Source: Charina bottae (Eukaryota > Chordata > Lepidosauria > Squamata > Charinaidae). Taken from it: a DNA stretch of 64,000 bases. Positions 29,601 through 35,341 of the stretch are shown piece by piece. The notes beneath the pieces were generated by a model. That model had not been told where the DNA came from. It ran no database searches and was given only the letters and a program-made list of their open reading frames with translations. The stretch covers positions 20,565,105 through 20,629,104 of the forward strand of contig JALMGJ010000018.1 in assembly GCA_023362775.1 (NCBI GenBank), written 5' to 3'. Numbering within the stretch: position 1 is the first letter of the stretch; each line of letters opens with the position of its first letter. The position numbers and the translations under genes were made by a program.

Positions 29601-32234
29601 CTGTAAAGCAAAAGAAAGCTTTGCTTAACGACCAATTTGCCGGTCCCAATTGTGGTCACTAAATGAGGACGACCTGTAGTTAAATATAAGTTTCAGTCTT
29701 ATCTATTTGTGCAGTCTAATCAATAGTTATCAGGGAAAGAAATACATGTTTGCAGTGTAATCTGCAATTGGCCTCATACCATCTTGGGTTGAAAATTGCA
29801 TTTCTGATTATTTTTTTTAACTGCTTCGCAAACTGTCCCTGCACTTGTCAGGATGGTAAATCTCGATTTAACAAACCGTTGAGGAGGAGGGATCTCCATT
29901 AAATCTGAATTTATGTGATTGCTTTCATTTGCATAATTTCACAATTAATGCTTTACATCATTTGCATCAATTTATGTCATTTGCATTGTGTGAATGACAT
30001 ACATTGATGCAAGGGAAGTAAATTAGGTCAGGTTTCTGGACTCCTTGGAGGTCATGTGCAAAGGGAAGTTTTGTCTGTTGCTGAATGGAGATCTGGAGGT
30101 TCAAGGTTTTCCTCTATGTGGGGCGGATCTAATGTTCCCTCACGTTTTGCAAATGATTATTTTCAATTTCTCTAATGCAGAATGAAGATAAATCCAATGA
30201 AGAAGATGAGGGTGTTGAAGAAGATGAAGAGCTGGGTCTTGAAAAGCAAGATCATCAGCCTGGTGGGGAGCCCATCTGTGGCCTGCAGGGCGTCCTTGAC
30301 TGGGTGGTGCCTGTCTGTCTCTCTCTCCCTCTCTCTCTCCTCCACCTTTTTAAAATGAACTTGGTGTAGTCTTTCAGGGCTCCGGTAATAGTCTGGAATT
30401 AGTAGGAAGCATTCCCCACTAGGTGTCACGCATCTTCAGCTCTAACTCTTCCTTGCAGAAAAGTCAAAATACGATGACTCATCTCTTGAAGACGGCTCAG
30501 AGGCGTTGCACAATTTTACCTTGCTGCAAGAAGACTCGAACGTGGAAACAGACGACGTCTTCGTAAACGGGGATAAAGAGGATGAGAGGAATGAGGGTGG
30601 GAATTCTGCCTATTTCGGTCAGTCAGTAGAAGCCAGGTAGGTCGGAGGAACACAGCTGACATCGGAAGAGCACTAAAGCTCTGCCGTTCAACCTGTTTCC
30701 CGCAGTGGGTTGTCCAGGTATCTCACGTAGCTCACAAGCCAGTAGTTGCTTCTCAACAGCTAACCTAAAGAGACACTGTACCCCTGAATCTGGAGGTGCC
30801 ACTTACTAACATTCTGTGGCAGGGAATTCTGTCATTTAAGCTTCATGGCACCCTTCTTAGCCAAGGGAACTCTTGGTTCTGCTTCCATGAAGCAGTGCGG
30901 TAGTCCTTGACTTACGACTGTCCGTTTAACGATGGTCCAAAGTTATGACGGCCTCAGAATGGGTGTCTGAGTGTCGCAAAATGTCGCACCACCCCCCACG
31001 GTCACCTGATCACATTTCAGGCGCTTGGAAACCGGCTCACATTTACGAACAGTTGCAGCGTCCTGCGGTCATGTGATCATGTTTTGTGATTTCTTTTGCC
31101 GTTTTCCGGCAAAAAACGCCCATTGGGGAAGCTGGATTCGCTTAGCAACCGTGGTGATTCACTTAACGACTGCTGTAAAATGGTCATAAAATCAGGTTCC
31201 GTCACGTGGTGACTCGGCTTACGACCGCAATGACTCGCAATGGAAATTCCGGTTCCAGTTGTGGTCGTAAGTCGAGGACTATCTGTACCAGATCAGTGTC
31301 AGCCAGTCTCAATGATTCAGTTGGGGATTAATGTTAGGAATTGGTCAAAAAAGGCACAGCTGCTTGGCTGTTGGTCACAGCTCTTCGCTTGGAGCAGGAT
31401 AGAACGACTAGAAGGCCATGTCTATGTCAGAGATGCTTTAAAGGTTCCTTGTGCGCTGAGCTGTGAGATTGTCAGTGCAAAGCCAATCTTGGGTGTTGGT
31501 CTATCTTGTGTAAGTTTTGTAAAGAGGAAAAACAATCCCTGAGGTATTCTGCTGATACAAAAGCAGAAGAAGATGCAGTGGATGTAGTCATGCCGATAGC
31601 TGAAAATTTTGTTTGGAAAGCATCTACAGCCTGTCACACTAGTGAGTAAATTATCATTTCTTTGCCTTGGCTGATGGGAGTAACAATTAAGTTAGTTGCG
31701 GCTGGTGTCGTTTCCCCCCCCCCCAAGACTTTTGTTTTAGAGGGAAACGCAAATCCTCAGACAAGGATGATCCCTGGATGTTCTTCCCTCTTTTCTTCCC
31801 AGTATTCCAGCCAAAGGAACGATAATCGAGAACTCTGAGACCTTGGATGTTAACGAAGCCGATCTCCCCATCGGATTTATCCAAAACTTTAATGGAAAAG
31901 CTTCGGCATGGAATTTTGAAGAAATCATTGACCTAGGGGTGCATCCTAAGACCACTAGACTTGGTCCGGAGAGCATTGCTGCTGATAAACCCGCCCAGAA
32001 CTTTAGAGATGGGGTGCCACTGCCTGCAAGTCCCAGGCTGGCGTTTGAGGAAGGAAGTGCCACGAATTCCTTGACCAAACCAATAGAGGCGGCATCGGGT
32101 AATGCCCATTCATTGCTGTCATAACAGCTTCTTTGGGTCGTGCCTTCTGGCCTGGGGGGGGGGGAGGGGGCTGGAATCCTATTTCGTGGGCAAAGGTACT
32201 GAAAGTTATCTCTCACTTTTGAACAGAACTGTGA
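5292..32234 (+). CDS. MAP7D3: MAP7 domain-containing protein 3 (20 coding exons, 5' end outside window)
   Basis: The MAP7 family binds microtubules through an N-terminal coiled coil and recruits or activates kinesin-1 through a C-terminal coiled-coil MAP7 domain; it acts in the cytoplasm. Exons joined: 5292-5387, 5833-5913, 6863-7026, 8828-8939, 9238-9258, 11833-11934, 13249-13347, 14662-14751, 16002-16124, 17087-17199, 18304-18434, 19662-19897, 26911-27046, 28209-28380, 28673-28777, 29180-29233, 30181-30262, 30459-30636, 31803-32098, 32227-32234. Every junction is GT-AG and keeps phase, giving 798 codons and a stop. Counting from the first whole codon, a Lys/Glu-rich helix spans about residues 30-113, a Ser/Pro/Arg-rich linker 114-456, the second coiled coil (starting TSAEEAAKILAEKRR) 457-611, an acidic stretch 612-697, and the family motif NFEEIIDLGV near 740. 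Human MAP7D3 is about 876 residues, so mainly exon 1 is missing. MAP7D3 is preferred over the paralogues because FHL1 lies next to it tail-to-tail, as on human Xq26.3. The paralogue assignment rests partly on that synteny. Confidence 0.9.
5833..5913 (+). CDS. MAP7D3: MAP7D3 exon, start of N-terminal coiled coil
   Basis: 81 bp, phase 1 in and phase 1 out. It encodes a charged helix (SEERQRLAKERREERDKQH) typical of the microtubule-binding coiled coil of MAP7 proteins. The acceptor is TTTTACAG and the donor ATG|GTATGG. The split codon joins to the next exon as Ala. Confidence 0.9.
6097..6152. mobile_element. hAT-type MITE, right half only
   Basis: It carries the TTCTGGGAGTTGAAGTCC core to the GGTTGAGAAACACTG end of the same family; the left half is missing. 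Confidence 0.8.
6384..6503. mobile_element. hAT-type MITE with inverted flanks
   Basis: Both TIRs are intact, but the 12 bp on each side (AATGCCCCAGGC at 6372-6383, GCCTGGGGCATT at 6504-6515) are inverse complements, not a direct duplication. Confidence 0.88.
6863..7026 (+). CDS. MAP7D3: MAP7D3 exon, main N-terminal coiled coil
   Basis: 164 bp ending in phase 0. It encodes a long Lys/Glu/Gln-rich helix with QYEKQMEEKQKRLREQK and RRAAVEQKRKQKIEEEK, matching the MAP7 pattern of YEKQLEERKKRLEEQ followed by RRAAVEEKRRQ. The reading frame is open upstream of the acceptor, but splicing at CTACAG|CTGCC is the join that keeps phase. Confidence 0.93.
7027..8827 (+). other. MAP7D3 intron
   Basis: It contains a full-length Tigger-like MITE (7141-7564). 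Nothing else recognisable. Confidence 0.7.
7141..7564. mobile_element. Tigger-like MITE, full length
   Basis: Ends CAGGTAATCCTCGCTTAA and GTTAAGTGAGGACCACCTG, with TA on both sides. Many internal copies of a GTTAAGTGAATC-type motif are typical of this squamate family. A TAAATAATAAATAAATAAA stretch lies inside. Confidence 0.85.
8828..8939 (+). CDS. MAP7D3: MAP7D3 exon, end of N-terminal coiled coil and RWSW motif
   Basis: 112 bp, phase 0 in and phase 1 out. It encodes HYEAVMHRTLERSQRLE then KRWSWSGSV. The EAVVRRTxERSQ and RWSWGGS motifs are hallmarks of the MAP7 family. The acceptor is TTCTATAG and the donor GGCAG|GTGGGT. Confidence 0.93.
9238..9258 (+). CDS. MAP7D3: MAP7D3 21-bp microexon
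   Basis: Seven codons' worth of sequence, phase 1 to phase 1, adding EAPAAAE. It has a strong pyrimidine-rich acceptor (TTTTTCTTCCACAG) and a good donor (GAAG|GTGGGT). Skipping it keeps the frame, so it may be a regulated cassette. Confidence 0.65.
9280..9306. repeat. (CCTG)n microsatellite
   Basis: Six to seven CTGC units just after the microexon donor. Confidence 0.8.
10113..10229. mobile_element. hAT-type MITE, diverged
   Basis: The palindrome has ends CAACGTTTCTGAACC and GGTTGAGAAACCCTG. Its arms match the family consensus with several changes and no clear 8-bp duplication remains. Confidence 0.82.
10970..11320. mobile_element. hAT element (CAGAGCTTTCCAAAC family) with internal triplication
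   Basis: TIRs CAGAGCTTTCCAAAC and GTTTGGAAAGCTCTG, with the perfect 8-bp duplication GTCTAGAA (10962-10969, 11321-11328). A 56-61-bp unit starting ACAAGGCAGGCACTAG is repeated at 11080, 11141 and 11197. Confidence 0.88.
11440..11577. repeat. Perfect-stem hairpin with (TG)n loop
   Basis: Left arm with CATTCATCACAACCTAACAA and right arm with TTGTTAGGTTGTGATGAATG form a stem of about 40 bp. The loop holds TATATATA and a TG run (11503-11532). Confidence 0.85.
11577..11649. repeat. (GATA)n microsatellite
   Basis: About 18 uninterrupted GATA units, bordered on both sides by TCAAGGTGTC. GATA arrays are abundant in squamates. Confidence 0.95.
11666..11737. repeat. (GGGAT)n pentamer array
   Basis: About 14 units of TGGGA, ending in GATGATGATGATAGATCAGA. 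Confidence 0.95.
11833..11934 (+). CDS. MAP7D3: MAP7D3 exon, linker
   Basis: 102 bp, phase 1 to phase 1. It encodes NKRSTSAVNLKQPE and then HKRLSSSAALLNSPSQ. This aligns with MAP7 SVSTMNLSK...SKRLSSSSATLLNSPDR. It lies about 90 bp downstream of a block of pentamer and tetramer microsatellites. Confidence 0.92.
11935..13248 (+). other. MAP7D3 intron
   Basis: I see no repeat or coding feature in this intron. Confidence 0.6.
13249..13347 (+). CDS. MAP7D3: MAP7D3 exon, Ser-rich linker (repeat unit 1)
   Basis: 99 bp, phase 1 to phase 1. It encodes GSAKRSSSLNRLNNKSSLNS followed by a Gln/Ser-rich end. Its KRSSSLNRLNNK motif is repeated in the next exon as KRSSSLSRMSNK. The acceptor is TTTTTTTTCCCTTGCAG. 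Confidence 0.85.
13348..14661 (+). other. MAP7D3 intron
   Basis: It contains one Tigger-like MITE (13825-14211). Confidence 0.65.
13825..14211. mobile_element. Tigger-like MITE
   Basis: Ends CAGATAGTCCTTGACTTACG and AGTCAAGAACTACCTG, between TA dinucleotides. Confidence 0.85.
14662..14751 (+). CDS. MAP7D3: MAP7D3 exon, Ser-rich linker (repeat unit 2)
   Basis: 90 bp, phase 1 to phase 1. It encodes GEPEKKRSSSLSRMSNKLPE and a Glu/Lys-rich end. The resemblance to the preceding exon suggests a tandem exon duplication. The acceptor is GGGCTCTAG and the donor ACAG|GTAGTT. Confidence 0.85.
15345..15430 (+). repeat. 5S rRNA-derived SINE fragment
   Basis: CCTGGTTAGTACTTGGATG is identical to the 3' half of vertebrate 5S rRNA, followed by diverged AAAGACCCACCTGGGAAT. 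The 5' half is degraded, so it is not a functional 5S gene. Confidence 0.75.
15700..15840. repeat. Fold-back dispersed repeat
   Basis: Arms GGAGTCTGGTAGCGCCTTTA and TAAAGGCACTACCAGACTCC are inverted around about 30 bp. The same sequence in single orientation is at 55824-55930 and 63500-63620. A related repeat is widespread in sauropsids; class not determined. Confidence 0.7.
16002..16124 (+). CDS. MAP7D3: MAP7D3 exon, LLTPT motif
   Basis: 123 bp, phase 1 to phase 1. It encodes ARRLVIPLENNSISRLLTPT and then QASLARSKSAATLS. It closely matches the MAP7 stretch with NRLLTPTHSFLARSKSTAALS, one of the best-conserved family segments. Confidence 0.94.
16125..17086 (+). other. MAP7D3 intron
   Basis: I see nothing recognisable here. 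Confidence 0.55.
17087..17199 (+). CDS. MAP7D3: MAP7D3 exon, PLRSRSTDR motif
   Basis: 113 bp, phase 1 in and phase 0 out. It encodes HVPKAPLRSRSTDRSKGAAA. The family has KPLRSRSIDR at this point. The donor CAG|GTGAGT is a perfect consensus and the exon is GC-rich. Confidence 0.9.
17519..17633. mobile_element. Short fold-back copy of the same retroelement
   Basis: It has inverted arms GTGGGTCTTCCGGGCTGTGT and ACACAGCCCGGAAGACCCAC plus a one-sided CGAAGGCTTTCACGGCCGG end. TACAGGTAGTC on the left and TACAGATAGTC on the right form an 11-bp target duplication inside a Tigger-like MITE. Confidence 0.75.
17636..18044. mobile_element. Tigger-like MITE interrupted at its left end
   Basis: Ends CAGATAGTCCTCGATTTAC and TAAGTTGAGGACTCCCTG. 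A second copy of its first bases (TACAGGTAGTC) precedes the palindromic element at 17519-17633, so that element inserted into this MITE. Confidence 0.85.
18304..18434 (+). CDS. MAP7D3: MAP7D3 exon, Pro/Ser/Arg-rich linker
   Basis: 131 bp, phase 0 in and phase 2 out. It encodes KPEPAKQPPSSSGRRALSPS and more basic, proline-rich sequence to the donor ATAAG|GTTTCT. A low-complexity basic linker at this position is normal for MAP7 proteins. Confidence 0.85.
18628..18695. mobile_element. hAT-type MITE, right half
   Basis: It runs from GGCTGGCTGGGGAATTCTGG to a degraded terminus AAAAACCCTG. The left half is absent. Confidence 0.75.
19242..19545. mobile_element. hAT element (CAGCCTTTCTCAACC family)
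   Basis: Starts CAGCCTTTCTCAACCTTTTG and ends GGCTGAGGAACCCTG, with the perfect 8-bp duplication TTCTAACT (19234-19241, 19546-19553). Confidence 0.88.
19662..19897 (+). CDS. MAP7D3: MAP7D3 exon, Pro-rich linker before the kinesin-binding half
   Basis: 236 bp, phase 2 in and phase 1 out. It encodes RQRPPPPITVSKPAPIQRPP, then LIITKKKTDVECKPNEAV and a Glu-rich end (GGPSRTKE). The correct frame is open across the exon. The donor (GAAG|GTAAGA) joins in phase to 26911 across a 7-kb intron. It would also join in phase to 21820. Confidence 0.86.
20025..20400. repeat. L2-type tail with a 102-bp tandem triplication
   Basis: CCATTGGCTCCTTCC starts at 20076, 20178 and 20280, an exact 102-bp period. Each unit carries GGCCCAAGGTCAC and GGCGGGACTAGAACTCTC. 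Low divergence between units indicates a recent local expansion. Confidence 0.85.
21421..22484 (+). CDS. Unrecognised spliceable ORF in MAP7D3 intron (nested gene or alternative 3' exon)
   Basis: I do not recognise this protein. The second part is open from 21600 to a TAA ending at 22484, an unusual length. A perfect donor (CCAG|GTGAGT, exon end 21577) and a strong acceptor (TTTTCCTTTGCAG, exon start 21820) remove 242 bp and keep frame. From the ATG at 21421 this gives 273 residues. The product is Ser/Pro/Ala-rich, with a folded-looking C terminus: TTDPFVLNKLLQTFQIMRCS followed by SHELRVLNTHLANLSHHFG, a likely amphipathic helix. An AATAAA lies at 22834 with a GTTGTTG-rich element behind it. 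The start context is weak. The MAP7D3 donor at 19897 is phase 1 and would also join the 21820 exon in frame. Alternatives are a nested transposon-derived gene or a MAP7D3 alternative terminal exon. Confidence 0.5.
22782..22813. repeat. (TTTA)n run
   Basis: A short TTTA run in the 3' region of the nested ORF, before its AATAAA. Confidence 0.8.
22834..22839 (+). promoter_or_regulatory. Candidate poly(A) signal for the nested ORF
   Basis: AATAAA lies 350 nt after the stop at 22484, followed by a GTTGTTGTTG/T-rich stretch at 22863-22882. A signal with its downstream element inside an intron supports a transcript ending here. A nearby TTTA repeat could equally be a retroelement tail. Confidence 0.4.
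23690..23835. repeat. Dispersed squamate repeat (TTTCGTTGCCCGACTAGG type)
   Basis: It carries GCAGACATTTCGTTGCCCGA and CCAAGGACTCCACAGTTCAA. The right part recurs at 45828-45880. Class unknown, possibly a retroelement 3' end. Confidence 0.6.
24326..24601. mobile_element. Palindromic retroelement end, fold-back
   Basis: Two inverted arms of about 120 bp meet near 24447; each carries GTGGGTCTTCCGGGCTGTGT and an ACGTTTCGCCAGCATCTGTG segment. The 13-bp duplication TCAACCAGTAGTG (24313-24325, 24602-24614) shows one insertion event. The segment is familiar from squamate genomes and may be Penelope-like; class uncertain. Confidence 0.8.
24757..25082 (-). mobile_element. tRNA-derived SINE (Squam1/Sauria type)
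   Basis: Read on the minus strand: a tRNA-like head (GGTGGCTCAGCAGGTAAG), a body with GAGATGAGCACTGGCCCC, and an AGTCGGACACGACTG tail ending GGAACC. The 14-bp duplication TTATTAACCTTCAT flanks it (24743-24756, 25083-25096). Confidence 0.9.
25324..25665 (+). mobile_element. tRNA-derived SINE (Squam1/Sauria type)
   Basis: Head GGTGGCTCAGCGGGTAAGAC, B-box-like GGTTCGAGACC, tail ending AACCTTTACCTTTTT. Flanked by AAGGATGTGTG (25313-25323, 25666-25676). Confidence 0.92.
26911..27046 (+). CDS. MAP7D3: MAP7D3 exon, start of C-terminal MAP7 domain
   Basis: 136 bp, phase 1 in and phase 2 out. It encodes GTTSAEEAAKILAEKRRLAR and then EQREREDQEKIEREEGER. It is near-identical in pattern to the MAP7 domain start (GTTTPEEASKLLAEKRRLAREQRE), the kinesin-1-binding coiled coil. 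The acceptor follows a long T tract. Confidence 0.95.
27047..28208 (+). other. MAP7D3 intron with LINE tail
   Basis: It contains a degraded hAT remnant (27595-27665), a LINE tail (27669-27792) and the start of a CpG-rich stretch near 28050. Confidence 0.6.
27669..27792 (+). repeat. LINE tail with (AAAC)n end
   Basis: TTATTGTAAGCCGCCCAGAG, then GAGATGGGTGGTGACTAAAT and AAACAAACAAAC. Same tail type as at 51060 and 61430. Confidence 0.65.
28209..28380 (+). CDS. MAP7D3: MAP7D3 exon, MAP7 domain coiled coil
   Basis: 172 bp, phase 2 in and phase 0 out. It encodes RIRKEEAARAALEKPAQEEE and continues Glu/Arg/Gln-rich to EKLAELQLQ. It sits inside a very GC- and CpG-rich stretch. The frame is open upstream to an ATG at 28045, so an alternative first exon is possible. 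Confidence 0.88.
28673..28777 (+). CDS. MAP7D3: MAP7D3 exon, MAP7 domain coiled coil
   Basis: 105 bp, phase 0 to 0, exactly 35 codons. It encodes EEAERQQRERERIMRQNLQE and then RLERKK. The ERQxREREkimqqqEQERLERKK pattern is diagnostic of MAP7 domains. The acceptor is CCCTTTCAG. Confidence 0.92.
29180..29233 (+). CDS. MAP7D3: MAP7D3 exon, end of MAP7 domain
   Basis: 54 bp, phase 0 to 0. It encodes RIEEIMKRTRKAEQNEAK. RIEEIMKRTRK is an almost invariant MAP7-family motif. The acceptor is GTCGTACAG and the donor AAA|GTAAGC. Confidence 0.94.
29234..30180 (+). other. MAP7D3 intron
   Basis: It contains an internally deleted Tigger-like MITE (29493-29676). Confidence 0.6.
29493..29676. mobile_element. 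Tigger-like MITE, internally deleted
   Basis: 184 bp between CAGGTAGTCCTCGTTTAGCG and GAGGACGACCTG, flanked by TA. It is less than half the length of the other copies. Confidence 0.82.
30181..30262 (+). CDS. MAP7D3: MAP7D3 exon, acidic segment
   Basis: 82 bp, phase 0 in and phase 1 out. It encodes an acidic run (NEEDEGVEEDEELGLEKQD). The donor CCTG|GTGGGG is weak, but it is the one that keeps frame with 30459. Confidence 0.8.
30459..30636 (+). CDS. MAP7D3: MAP7D3 exon, acidic segment
   Basis: 178 bp, phase 1 in and phase 2 out. It encodes an acidic, low-complexity stretch including NFTLLQEDSNVETDDVFVNG. The acceptor is TTCCTTGCAG and the donor CCAG|GTAGGT. Confidence 0.83.
30637..31802 (+). 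other. MAP7D3 intron
   Basis: It contains a Tigger-like MITE (30898-31285). Nothing else recognisable. Confidence 0.6.
30898..31285. mobile_element. Tigger-like MITE
   Basis: Right end GTCGTAAGTCGAGGACTATCTG. The left end is eroded (GGTAGTCCTTGACTTACGAC). Confidence 0.82.
31803..32098 (+). CDS. MAP7D3: MAP7D3 exon, conserved C-terminal FEEIIDL region
   Basis: 296 bp, phase 2 in and phase 1 out if spliced at TCGG|GTAATG. It encodes LPIGFIQNFNGKASAWNFEE, IIDLGV and a PRLAFEEGS tail. MAP7 ends with a related ADFEEVIDLPVG...AFDDEG block. If the donor is not used, the frame reads through NAHSLLS to a TAA at 32122-32124, giving an alternative end. Confidence 0.88.
32227..32234 (+). CDS. MAP7D3: MAP7D3 last coding exon (Glu-Leu-stop)
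   Basis: After a pyrimidine-rich acceptor (ATCTCTCACTTTTGAACAG), the phase-1 join adds Glu-Leu-TGA. A last coding exon of only a few residues is my recollection for MAP7 itself. The reading is plausible but competes with read-through to 32124. Confidence 0.5.
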
Positions 32235-33069
32235 ACCCTGGAACCCTGGAGGGCTCCTGACAACCACGCAGGACTGTGAAGGGTTCGTCCAGACAGGAAG
32301 GCCTCGGTTTGAAAAAGCTGCTTGTAAACCATTTGTTCACCTCCACGTTTCTCTCAGTGTAACCCGCAACAGCCAACCCCTCCCGATCTAACTTTGCGCC
32401 TTGACACGTTGGGGAGGGGCAGTTTTTTCGCTGTTGCTTTATCAGCATTCTTTAACAAGATTTCCTTTTTAAAAATATACAAATTGTTCTCCTTTGGATG
32501 AAATGTTCAGTAAATTGCCTGTTGGTCCTTAATACTCCCTGTTTGCGAGTCCCGCGGTGCCTTGTACCAGAGACTTAACAAGCTAGCATTCTCCCAGAAC
32601 CCAGCAAGCAGAGTGAAGGAGCTTGACCCGATGCCTACTGAAAGCCAAGCCAACGTCATCATGCGCTTGCAGCACTCCCTTTGCGCTTCTCGTTTCGGGA
32701 GGCAACGGTTACACCGAGCCGAACTTGAATATCTGAAAACGTAGCACCTCACTCTAGGATGAGTCCCAATGTGGGGCAGATCGTTTCTAATCTTAAGAAA
32801 AGCCAACCCCCTGATTGTCTCTACCAACACTTGAAAACAAGCGTGTGTTCCTGACGGGGGGGAATTTTCAAAACCAAACAGGGAACCCCCGTGTCGGACG
32901 GCGCTCCGTTCTGTGGCCTTATGCAGCGCTCTCGGGGGCCGGGCCCTCCCTCTCCGCAGCAAGCTTCTGAGAGCAGCCTTGCAGGGGGAGCTTGCTGGAG
33001 GCCGCTAGCGATGAAGTCTGTCTGGGCTCACGAGCAGGATGGGGGTGTGAAGACCAGCCATAAGACACG

Positions 33070-33090
33070 GTGTGTGTGTGTGTGTGTGTG
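33070..33090. repeat. (TG)n run in MAP7D3 3' UTR
   Basis: About ten TG units. Confidence 0.85.
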
Positions 33091-34121
33091 CGGGGTGCGA
33101 GGAAGGAGGGCGGGCAGAGCGGAGGCCTCCAGCTGCACAAACCCCCAGACTGCGTGCTTTTTTAGAGGGGGCCGGAGCATCTGACCTTATTTATCTTTTT
33201 TTTATGAATCGACGTGTATCCTAGCAGGTGGCCTTCAGCCAAGCTGCTTGGTGACTTCTTTAAGCGATCACACTGCAGCATTGCTGTCCGGTTTGCCCAG
33301 CTCAGTAGCTCCTGCTCATTTATTTGGGGCGGGGGGGAGATCAAGACTCGTGCAGACCCTCAATTAAATCGGTAGCATCCCCAGCAGGGGCACTCGGCAG
33401 ATCCCTGTCCCGTTGGGTGGTTGGTGTTTAAAACAGCAAAAACATCACACGCGTTTACGTTAACCTCCATCCACGTCAGTATTATTTGTGTGTACATAAA
33501 ATCAGTATTAGACCCTTTGAAGGTGCTTGTTTCTTTTTGGACCTTGTTAACTGCATCCCAAGTTCTCCTGCTAGCTTTATCTCTCCGCTTCCCTCCAGCC
33601 ATCGAAGCTGCTGGCTGCATTTTCAGCCCAGCCCCTTGATTTTGTCCCGCAAGAAGGAATGAAGCGTTTGGCAGCTTCTGCAAATGCGTAGAAAGGACAA
33701 CAGTCTTATGCTCGCATCCTGCTCCCCCCCCCCCCCGTTCCAAATAGCTGGATGTCCCTCTCCAAAGAGCTGTTCTTCAAAACAACTGTGAGCACCCCCT
33801 TCTTCCTATGATGCAAGCCTGCTCCTCAATCTTTTTTCAGCCAAGATGTTCCTGGTGAAACCATTTCTGGACACCCCCATTAAATTACCAAGCCAGTCTT
33901 TGTCCTCTTGTCCCCGCAGGCACCCTCCCCAATGTTTTAGAATGATTACCTATAGAGCAGTGCCTTAGGTTTAACTAACAAATACTATTTTTATACAAGA
34001 GCTTTTTGATTCTGGCAGAGACAATCGTCCTAACACGCATGCAATGATGCTCCTATTTTTCTGTGCAGACTGAGGCCCGTTGAATGCTTTGTTAGTTGTA
34101 TGTAAATACATATGCACTGTT

Positions 34122-34127
34122 AATAAA
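34122..34127 (+). promoter_or_regulatory. MAP7D3: MAP7D3 poly(A) signal AATAAA
   Basis: AATAAA is followed about 20 nt later by a T/GT-rich stretch (TCTCTGGTTGTCAGTGG), the usual downstream element. It lies 1.9 kb after the stop codon and before the FHL1 3' end. Confidence 0.75.
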
Positions 34128-34325
34128 CTTTGCAATTGAAAGGTCTCTGGTTGTCAGTGGTTATTAAGGGATTCCCAAAAATGTACTTGCTTTTTTTTTT
34201 GAAGAAGAAGAACTATTATGGCTATTTTCTGAGAGAAATAAATAAAATCAACCAGCCACCAAGCTTGCAGTGGGTAGATAGGTTGGCTTCAGCTGAGAAT
34301 TCCCGGCCATCAGGACCTTCCTGGA

Positions 34326-34856
34326 GCCAGAGACTTTCCTTTTGGGATTAATGGCAGGCAATTAGAAAAAAACCCACAGAACTTTGTTTTTATATATGAT
34401 AAAATATATAATATAATCATATATATATGATTATTATTATATGTTCAAAAGTGGAAAGGTTTGATACTATCCACAATGGAGGAAAGGCTGGTGAAGATGA
34501 TGGAACTTGCGAAGATGGCCAAATTCTTTGATTAGCAAAAAAAACAGTATCTACATTTATGGTTGACTGGAAACCCCTGATAGACTTTTTGCATGAAACG
34601 GAACAAAATGCAGTTAGGATTTGTGGTTTTGATGATTAGGGGGGGGAAACCCTGGATAATAGAAAAAAGTGAGGTGTTTTTTTTTTGTAATCAGTTGATT
34701 TTGTAATTATATTTCCTGCAGAGGAAATCGGAAGCTTCTTTCTTTTTTGTTCTTTTTGCACTTTTTCTTTTTTCTTTCTTTGTTCCTTCTACTCCTTATT
34801 AGTTTGTGTTAGTTTTTATGTTCTTTGTAAAACTTTTAATAAATTTTATATAAAAG
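34326..34856 (+). mobile_element. 5'-truncated L1-like LINE 3' end
   Basis: 531 bp flanked by the perfect 15-bp duplication CAGGACCTTCCTGGA (34311-34325, 34857-34871). It contains frame-broken L1-like ORF2 sequence (GACTGGAAACCCCTGATAGA) and ends TTTTAATAAATTTTATATAA, as squamate L1 tails do. Confidence 0.75.
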
Positions 34857-34909
34857 CAGGACCTTCCTGGAAACAGCGGATGGGAAGGCTAATTTGTGGT
34901 AATTTAGAG

Positions 34910-35030
34910 CAGTGTTTCTTAACCTTGGCAACTTGAAAATGTGTGGACTTCAACTCCCAGAATTCCCCAGCCAGCCTTTCTGAGAGTTGAAGTCCACCCA
35001 TCTTCAAGCTGCCAAGGTTGAGAAACACTG
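34910..35030. mobile_element. hAT-type MITE in convergent gap
   Basis: Termini CAGTGTTTCTTAACC and GGTTGAGAAACACTG. The flanking octamers no longer match. Confidence 0.85.
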
Positions 35031-35335
35031 ACTTGATTGATGGGTAGATTGTATTGGTGGTAATCCTCGTTGTCTCTTTAATTCAGGATTATGGACAGAA
35101 TGAAAGAAGACCAGGAAAAGGCAGAGGGGAAGACAAAGCATTGTTTTAAAATTGAGGGCATCGTGGTGGGGATTTGGTGGTCAGTCTCATTCTGGAAACG
35201 ACTGAATGGCAAATACCTTGCACTGCTTATGTACTGACCAGCCTCAAATGATTCTTTTAATGCCATGTGAGTCTCGCGCTGCACAAGTCTATAAAGAAAA
35301 CCACACAGCGAATCAAAATAAGCAGTAACTTCCTG

Positions 35336-35341
35336 TTTATT
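35336..35341 (-). promoter_or_regulatory. FHL1: FHL1 distal poly(A) signal AATAAA
   Basis: AATAAA on the minus strand, 1.4 kb after the FHL1 stop. It was chosen over the proximal copy because the distance matches the usual UTR length. Confidence 0.6.

Larger units (their letters stand above)
32235..34150 (+). other. MAP7D3: MAP7D3 3' UTR
   Basis: No reading frame in this stretch looks coding. It ends just past a canonical AATAAA with a GT-rich element behind it. It contains a G run at 32154, a short TG run at 33070-33090 and no recognised transposon. The cleavage site is estimated. Confidence 0.75.
34151..35319. other. Convergent intergenic gap between MAP7D3 and FHL1
   Basis: About 1.2 kb, most of it occupied by a 5'-truncated LINE (34326-34856) and a hAT MITE (34910-35030). 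No gene is seen. Confidence 0.7.
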
